Shown: positions 57,592-64,000 of the stretch, in pieces | Layout: every line of letters begins with the position of its first letter | How positions within the stretch are numbered: the stretch's first letter is position 1 | Origin: Sarcomyxa edulis | Lineage: Eukaryota; Basidiomycota; Agaricomycetes; Agaricales; Mycenaceae | NCBI GenBank assembly: GCA_009761415.1 | Contig: QUOL01000003.1 | Coordinates: forward strand, 2,232,001-2,296,000 | Direction: 5' to 3' | Length of the DNA stretch: 64,000 nt | The notes under the pieces: generated by a model | Seen by the model: only the letters and a program-made list of their open reading frames with translations | The model's database searches: none | Told to the model about the DNA's origin: nothing | Position numbers and translations under genes: made by a program

Positions 57592-59086
57592 CTACTGATT
57601 CTTCTTCTGAGGCCTAATAACTGGGACCAATGGTTGCTTATCCGCGACGAGGGCACTGTTGAAAAGGAAATGATTTTGTTTCCCGTCGCCCTATCAGGTA
57701 TAAGGGATTTAAGATCAAGGCCGTGGCAGGAACAAAGGAAATTTAACGCACGATGAATGTGCTGGGGAATCCAGGATCGAACGGAATGATACTCTCCAAA
57801 TACGTGACTTGTTCATCCGTGAGGTCGATATCGAGGGCTTCGACGTTGGCGAGAAGTTGCTCGACCTTGCGTCCACCAACAATGGGGAATACGTAGGGGG
57901 TTTTGAGGAGTAAGTAGGCGATGGCGACTGTGCATTGTTAACTCTGAGTAGACAGGAGAACATAGCAGCAACTCACCAGCAGTGATACTCTTAGCACCAA
58001 CCTCGGCTGCGACTTTTTCCAGAGCTTTGCTCATCTTTACTTCGTCCTCCGTACGTTCCCAATTAGGATTTGTCACGGCGCGCCCTTTCTCTCCAGTCTC
58101 GCGACGGCGTTGTTCTTCAGCGTCAGTGCGTAGTTTGCCGCTAGCGAGGACATTCCACGGTGCGAGAGCCATTCCTGAAAGACATAAAGGATGTGAACAC
58201 ATGGAGTGATTAGATTGGGGCAGGTTCTTCATACCCTCAGAGCGCGCCATAGGAATGATTTCGCGCTCGAAAGAGCGTTCCATGACGTTCCAGGCACCTT
58301 GGTAGATGACGAAAGGTGTTTTACCGTTATACCTCGCGTACGCGTTGGCTTTCGCGACGATCCATGCTGGAGTGTCTGAGATACCCTGTTCAGATTATAC
58401 GTGGACGATAAGATCTCGGACTTTGGAGGTCATATAGGTACTTACCAAGTACAGAACCTTGCCCTGAAGGACCAGAGTATGGAGACCGTTCATGACCTCT
58501 TCGACGGAGGTGTTCCATTCCCACCAATGCACGTACAGGATGTCGATGTAGGTAGTGCGTAGTTTCTTGAGACTAGCTTCGACACTTATGTGCATGGACT
58601 TGACGTTATTGCCAGTGTAAACGCCTTTCTGTTTGATATCATCCCTTCCATGTTTATAGTTGCTTGTGTACTTAAAAGGCAACGTCAGGCAAGAGGCTGA
58701 GAAGAAGATCGTCCTTGCAAGGACGCACTTTTGTAGCAATGACGAGCTGATCACGGATGTTCCGTTTTTCAGCCCATTCCCCGATGAATTCTTCAGAAGT
58801 CTCGTCCTGACTGTTATAAAGGGTTAATATTAATGAATGTCGAATGAAACATCGGTACTCGCTAGTGGTTAGAAGTGTCGATGAAATTCCCGCCGTTATC
58901 GTAGTACGCGTCGAGATATTTGAAGCTAGACTCCTTGTCCATAACGCCCCAAAAAGCCGACCATTTATCTCCAATATTTGCAGCACCAAGCTGAATAGGA
59001 GAAACATGAACGCCTGCGTTTGGCGAGAGGCAACGAAGACGTCCGAGTTTGGTGGGTGGTTCTGGTGCGGGGGCGAAGATAGACAT
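57592..59086 (-). CDS. Aryl-alcohol-dehydrogenase-like aldo-keto reductase, copy C
   Basis: The ATG at 59086 starts [20 protein letters not shown]. Tetrad residues are Asp in [10 protein letters not shown], Tyr (codon TA/T), Lys in LVIATK and His in [10 protein letters not shown]. Near residue 45 it reads [13 protein letters not shown] where A and B read [13 protein letters not shown] or [13 protein letters not shown], so it has a short deletion and several substitutions. The intron splitting the Tyr codon starts GCGAGT instead of GTGAGT, a GC-AG intron. It ends [13 protein letters not shown] with the stop at 57592. It remains a likely active enzyme, but it is the most diverged of the three. 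Confidence 0.9.
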
Positions 59087-59182
59087 TGGAAGTCGGTGTG
59101 AAGGAATCTGGCTGGCATTGTTGCAGGGTTTATAGACTTCATGAGAATAATCTTTGTAAATAAATGACTAAGGACGTCAGTG

Positions 59183-59240
59183 CCGAAAAGTCGGGATATA
59201 CAACATAGCTCTTCCTCGATGCCGAGAAGTCGGGATATAC
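59183..59240. promoter_or_regulatory. Two CCG-N6-CGG plus GATATAC motifs upstream of reductase C
   Basis: CCGAAAAGTCGGGATATAC at 59183-59201 and CCGAGAAGTCGGGATATAC at 59222-59240, 39 bp apart start to start, about 97 and 136 bp before the ATG. They match the single site upstream of copy B. Confidence 0.55.
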
Positions 59241-60110
59241 GACGGGTAGTTACTCTACCGCGGCAATCGTTGCCTCATTCGAAACTTGGGATGGTAGCGT
59301 AGGAAATTTAGGGTCATCAGAAGCTCGACTGTGGTGCATTGATGGGAATTAAATCAGCGATTCCGAAGAAAATCCAGTATAGAAAGGAGGAAACTAGACG
59401 TACGACGAGACCTTGGGACCGACGACATGACAGTCTCTGAGTACGCGGTGGAGTCTACGCAGGGGTCCTAATACATAGAGCCTTGCATCGATCTGTGCTA
59501 TATCTGTTTGAAGATGCATAGTCTTGAGCTGTGATACGTGAATCGTTGGTAAATTGTCGATGTGGACAGGATGAGGAGTCTGGTCGATAATACCAGCTGG
59601 GCCTACGGGTTTGAGATCGGCAAGGATCTGGGCATCGAGCCAGAAAGTCTAGAGCTGGAGGGGGCTGGGGCATCCATGTTTCGTTGTCAGAAGTCACACA
59701 TTAATGTCGCGAAGTCGATCGGAACTCGGTACGGTGATCGATCAGCTGTTTGGCAGTCTGGCTGATGCCAAGCACCACTCGGCTTCTGCCGAAGCCACAA
59801 TCGAGTGGCTCGTATTGTTATGACAAAGTTCTCTCAGCTCCAGTACTTTTGTCTCCGGTCGTCGATCGTAGTTCGTTATCCTGTGAAATACAATACTCTA
59901 GTAGATCCTCCCATTAGATAATCCTATGAATACGTCCTCTCGCATCCCAATTTCGTATTAATCTTCAAGTCCACATCAACTCGTGGACCCTGATCCTGAA
60001 CCGTAGGGTACCCGCACGAAGGGCTGTCTTTAGGCGTCATATGCATGGGCACGGCGTTCGGTGTCATGTACTAAATGATATGATGACGATGATGAGGTAT
60101 TGTGTAACAT
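59241..60110. other. Intergenic, no gene recognised
   Basis: Upstream of reductase C and downstream of the next minus-strand gene. Short open frames at 59455-59765 have no motif. Confidence 0.4.
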
Positions 60111-61099
60111 GCTATCGAACGTTGACGCGGATGGCGGAATTAAGTGCTTGGGATGATCTGCGCTGGGGAGATGGTCGGATATCGACGCTTACTGTCCCGG
60201 GACGGTTATTTATGGAGACTTCGTGACTTGGGTTTCGTGTATGGGTATGTCGATCGTGAGTGGTATCATGGTGCTGCTGCTGCTGCTGTTCTTGGGAAGC
60301 AGTTTGGCGAGCGCGGGTGTTGGTAGCTAGAGTGACAGTCAGCTACACAGTTGTGGTCGGCGATGAAGGTTGACTCACCATCTACTATCAATGAGTCGGC
60401 TTCGCGATGGAAGCTTTGCATGAGAGCCTTGTACTTCTTGACCTGCCAACTCATCTGCGATGCGCGTGCTATATTTCCTTGGGAAAGTGCCCACTGTACG
60501 TACCTCCAGTTAGTACGGATGCAACGAACAGAAGCAATGGCACACACCTTCTTTTCCTCCTTGTACCTCCTTCGTTCGCTGTCTGCCAGAGATGCACGAG
60601 CGCGCAAGGCAGCAACCTCGCGTTCGAGGGGGGTCATGGACGGATTTGGACCAACAAGCTCTGAGCGAGAGTCGACGGATGTGATATCGGATATAGTCTG
60701 CCTGAATACGCGATGTTTTGCGCTCTCCAATTCGTCGCGTCGGAACTGCACTTTCCGTGTACTGCTGCTGCTAGGTTTGTGTTTGCCTCGAGGCTTCGGG
60801 TCAAGATAGTGGGACAAGAGATCGGTAGCCAGGACGCCTATGGCTATACCGACGAGAGTGCAGGCACATTTGACGGTGTCTTGAGAAGAGGTATAATCAA
60901 ATACGATTTTAGCAGCGACACCAAGAGCGACGACGAGAGCTAGATCGGAGTGTTTTGAAGAGGTAAAATAGAGAGCTACGCCTTGAAATAGACCGAATAG
61001 AATAAAATCCTTCACTGAAGGTTCCTGGTCTGTAAAATAAACCAGCAAAAGACGAGCACCGAGACCGAATAAAAGAGCTGGAGCAGTTGAGAATGGCAT
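60111..61099 (-). CDS. Fungal protein with N-terminal membrane helices and coiled coil, function unknown
   Basis: The ATG at 61099 starts MPFSTAPALLFGLGARLLLV. Three or four hydrophobic segments cover roughly the first 100 residues (DFILFGLFQGVALYFTS, LALVVALGVAAKIVF, TLVGIAIGVLATDLLSHYL). A basic linker (PRGKHKPSSSSTRKV) follows, then a charged helical region (PLEREVAALRARASLADSER) that crosses an intron into ALSQGNIARASQMSWQVKKY. A last intron (GTGAGT...CTCTAG) joins to a Gln-rich and His-rich tail (ASQEQQQQQHHDTTHDRHTH); the stop would be at 60111. If that intron is not used, the frame stops at about 60266. I do not recognise a family. Divergent from RAD23. Confidence 0.7.
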
Positions 61100-61144
61100 G
61101 CCTCAGTGCATGGTTCAAGCCAAAAGTTTGCCGGGGTCCTTGGG

Positions 61145-62251
61145 TACGGTGGCCAGGGAGTCCATGGTCTAATTTTGGAAATTTTCGGCGGTTTCGCGTT
61201 CGAGCCTCACTCGAATCACTTTTCGTGCACCACTTTTCGAGCAACCTAAGCTATTTATCCATATGTTCTAGCCATCTAAGTTGTCTAGGAAGGTATAAGA
61301 TACCTGTCAAGGGCCTGTAATGGTGGGCAAACGGTCTCAAGACCCGGATTGATCGCGCCACGTCGATTCCATGCAGGCCAAGATATTATCATTCTCAGGC
61401 GGCATACATGTGCGGTACCGTTATTGTGCGTTGGTCCAGAAGGGGCATAGGGCGGCAGGCCTCAGCCACGGAACAGAATAGTAGGAGAAATGGTACCGAG
61501 GTATGTGATGCCGCCGCCTTGCCGCCGCCGGTGCTAGTATTTTCGTTATTCAGCCAGTGAACAGCTCGCGTTGTTCGCGCGTTGAAGACCTCGGGCCTTA
61601 GGGGAGCTATGGGCTGTTATGATTAAGTAGCCTCATGCAGAAGAAAATGAGTCCTGACGTTGTGCTCGGGCAATTCTGGCTTGATTCTCAGTGGCCTTGG
61701 CCCATATGTTGCATCCCAACTTCACTCACAAGTCAAGCTTTCAAGCTTAACCAAGTCGCACCAGCATGTGCTACTATAGTTTGTATATACATTTTTTTGT
61801 CGTGTGTAGGGTCCTCAGAATCACTGCTCCGGCAACTCGACAATGAGTAAGTAGCCTTGCAATTGCAATGCATGCGCTCACAGCGCACACTTGACCATGC
61901 TTAGTATCTTGATTCTTATACTGTCTTATATCCTGACCTTCCCCAGTAGCACACGCACATACATGGTACCTCCATCTATCAGATAGCCTTATGTATTCAT
62001 CTGCCTAACAACTCAACTATGATTGTACGACACCGATTGTCGACAAATCCCATCCGCCAGGGCTGTCCGAGTGCCATTCAGATCATGAGGACTTGGAAAA
62101 AAGACCTACAAAGTCAGTATACCTTCTAAGATCAACATACAGTAGCTTAGGTCGCTCGAAAAGTGGTGCACGAAAAGTGATTTGAGTGAGGCTCGAACGC
62201 GAAACCGCCGAAAATTTCCAAAATTAGACCATGGACTCCCTGGCCACCGTA
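61145..62251. mobile_element. TIR element of 1107 bp with about 109-bp inverted termini
   Basis: Bases 61145-61253 and 62143-62251 are near-perfect inverse complements, starting TACGGTGGCCAGGGAGTCCA. The flanks carry a 6-bp duplication CTTGGG (61139-61144 and 62252-62257). The interior has no transposase frame. Long TIRs and a 6-bp duplication do not fit hAT or Tc1/mariner, so the superfamily is open. It fills almost the whole space between two divergent genes. Confidence 0.85.
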
Positions 62252-62309
62252 CTTGGGTGGAGTTTCACACGACGCGCGTTACTTTCAGCACTTGTCTCCT
62301 ACTTCCACA

Positions 62310-63739
62310 ATGAAGATCACCGTAAAAACAACTCAGCAGAAGGTCTTCCAGGTACTAGCCATCATATATCTCCTACTTCTCTTCTCACATTTCTGCTAGA
62401 TCGACGTCGAAGGATCGGATACCATCGGTGTTCTCAAAAACAAGATACTTGAGACCCAAGGGCATCCTATTGCCATACAGAAGATTATCTATTCCGGCAT
62501 GTTCGTTTATCAAATACTTGATACCCTCTGACCTTTCATACAGGCAAAATTCTGCCTGATGACAAGACCGTTGAATCATGTGGAATCAAGGAAAAGGACT
62601 TTTTGGTACTGATGGTCTCAAAGGTACCACTATCGCAGGCTCCTCTGAATTACCTACATCTGACTCTATACCTAGCCTAAACCAACACCTACACCTATTC
62701 CATCTACTTCTGCGGCCCCAGCACCAGCACCAGTACCTGTCGCCGCACCCGCAGCCGCACCAGTCGCCGCTGCACCGGAACCCGTCGTTCCCAGTTCTGC
62801 ACCCTCCTCATCTGAACCTGCCCCTGCCGCAACGCCTTCCCAACCACAGCCTGCTTTTGGTGACCTGGGCTCCTTCTTATCTGGCGAGGCCCTCCAAGCG
62901 TCTATCGCTAGCATGACGGAGATGGGTTTCCCTCGCGATCAAGTACTCAGAGCTCTCCGAGCCAGCTACAACAATCCTGATAGGGCCGTAGAGTATCTCA
63001 TGAACGTGCGTATGCTATTTTCTGTTACTTGGACCGAAAGACTAAGTCTATCGCATAGGGTATTCCGGCGCATTTAGAAGCAGAAGCTGCTGGTACTGGT
63101 CCTGTCGCCCCTGCTGCACCCACTGCTGGCCTTGCTGCTACTCCTGCTGCTCCTGCTTCTGCTGGTGCCCCTGCCGCTGCCGCCGCCCCGGCAAGTCAAC
63201 CACAAAACCTCTTCCAACTTGCGCAACAGCAACAGCGTGGTACCGGTGCCGGTGCTCCTGCTGCAGGTCTGGGTGCTGGCGGTGCAGCTTCCCAAGCCAT
63301 CGACCTTGCTGCTCTCCGCTCTAACCCCCAAATCGTCCAACTCCGTGAAATGATGACGCAAAACCCAGCGATGATCCAACCCGTCATTCAACAACTTGCT
63401 GCGCAGAATCCTCAAATTGCACAAGCTATCGCACAGAACCCAGAGGCGCTGATGCAATTGCTAGGTGGTGGACCTGGGGGTGATGGTGGAGAGGGTGAAT
63501 GGGAGGGTGAGGGTGATCTGCCACCTGGTGCCCATGTTGTCAGTGTAACGGAGGAAGAGAGAGCGGCCATTGAACGGGTGAGTACTGTTGCTAATGCATT
63601 CCGAGACCAACTACTAATTGGATACTAGCTGGAGGCCCTTGGGTTCCCACGTCAGGCTGTTCTCGAAGCATACTTTGCGTGCGATAAGAATGAAGAACTC
63701 GCTGCAAATTATCTATTTGAAGGTGGATTCGACGATTAG
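62310..63739 (+). CDS. RAD23: RAD23 ubiquitin-receptor protein (UBL, UBA, XPC-binding, UBA)
   Basis: The ATG at 62310 starts a ubiquitin-like domain, [14 protein letters not shown], split by an intron before [19 protein letters not shown] second intron (62497-62543) has a GC donor and joins IIYSG to [21 protein letters not shown] Pro/Ala-rich linker ([16 protein letters not shown]) leads to UBA1 ([20 protein letters not shown]), another linker, and the XPC-binding Sti1-like domain ([20 protein letters not shown]). UBA2 is split by an intron: EEERAAIER then [20 protein letters not shown]. It ends EGGFDD with the stop at 63739. This is the full Rad23 layout; the protein shuttles ubiquitylated clients to the proteasome and stabilises Rad4/XPC in nucleotide excision repair. 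Confidence 0.96.
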
Positions 63740-64000
63740 GCTTGAATTGTTTTCACTCTTGTAGCTATGGTTTGGATTTGGACGTACTTACTAGTAATGA
63801 AATGATATATGATGTACCTGTAGGCCCCTCACTGCCTTGACGTGAATGTGCGCGCCAGTGCTTGTACCACTGCTTTTTTTGTTCTTCGAACTGTCAAGTG
63901 AGCATAGCCTTTTGTCCCAATTTGTACCCAGATTCCTACTTATACCAAGTCTCAGACAAGAATAATACATTCTCTCCTGGTATCGGGCATGCCGGGATCA
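63740..64000. other. Downstream of RAD23, no gene recognised
   Basis: 3' UTR and intergenic sequence up to the window edge. No open frame of note. Confidence 0.5.

Overview
The window reads as nuclear DNA of a filamentous basidiomycete, most likely an agaricomycete. The genes are split by many short GT-AG introns of about 45-60 bp, and the set is typical of such fungi: a GH16 laminarinase-type glucanase, clustered aryl-alcohol-dehydrogenase-like aldo-keto reductases, a C-terminal cytochrome-b5 delta-9 desaturase, a Rad21 cohesin subunit, RAD23, a CLIP-170-like microtubule protein, a Zn2Cys6 factor, and Copia, Helitron and hAT-like elements. I do not name a species. All calls come from reading the sequence and from family knowledge; no database search was run.

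Layout. Positions 1-26.9 kb are a repeat island with no convincing intact host gene. It is framed by two 2.2-kb inverted arms (1-2176 and 16610-18785). Inside are MITE-like elements, tRNA-like SINE heads, minisatellites, a long perfect hairpin, and a dead Copia element (9.0-14.1 kb, minus strand) whose pol is split by a solo LTR of a second family with an exact 5-bp target duplication. To the right lies a 5' fragment of a Helitron (21.5-25.4 kb, minus strand) that keeps the HUH Rep region but shows no helicase. The island ends in a 980-bp hAT-like non-autonomous element (25952-26931); an apparently identical copy sits at 51728-52707.

Positions 27-64 kb are gene-dense. In order: CLIP-170-like protein (+), trans-3-hydroxy-L-proline dehydratase (+), single-pass membrane protein (-), GH16 glucanase (+), a broken DUF3605-like gene (+), a secreted AhpD/CMD-like protein (+), Rad21 kleisin (-) divergent from a mitochondrial PPR protein (+), membrane-anchored TAP-like alpha/beta hydrolase (-), Zn2Cys6 regulator (-), delta-9 desaturase (-), three tandem aldo-keto reductases (-), a membrane/coiled-coil protein (-), and RAD23 (+). 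The three reductases are the only clear paralogue cluster. Two of them share an upstream CCG-N6-CGG motif that could bind a zinc-cluster factor.

Most notable: an LTR that seems to contain a 52-bp intron, next to a fragment that looks like its spliced copy; an 8-nt microexon carrying the catalytic Asp of the hydrolase; GC-AG introns in one reductase and in RAD23; a start codon alone on its own exon in RAD21; and a TIR element filling the short divergent promoter of RAD23 and its neighbour.
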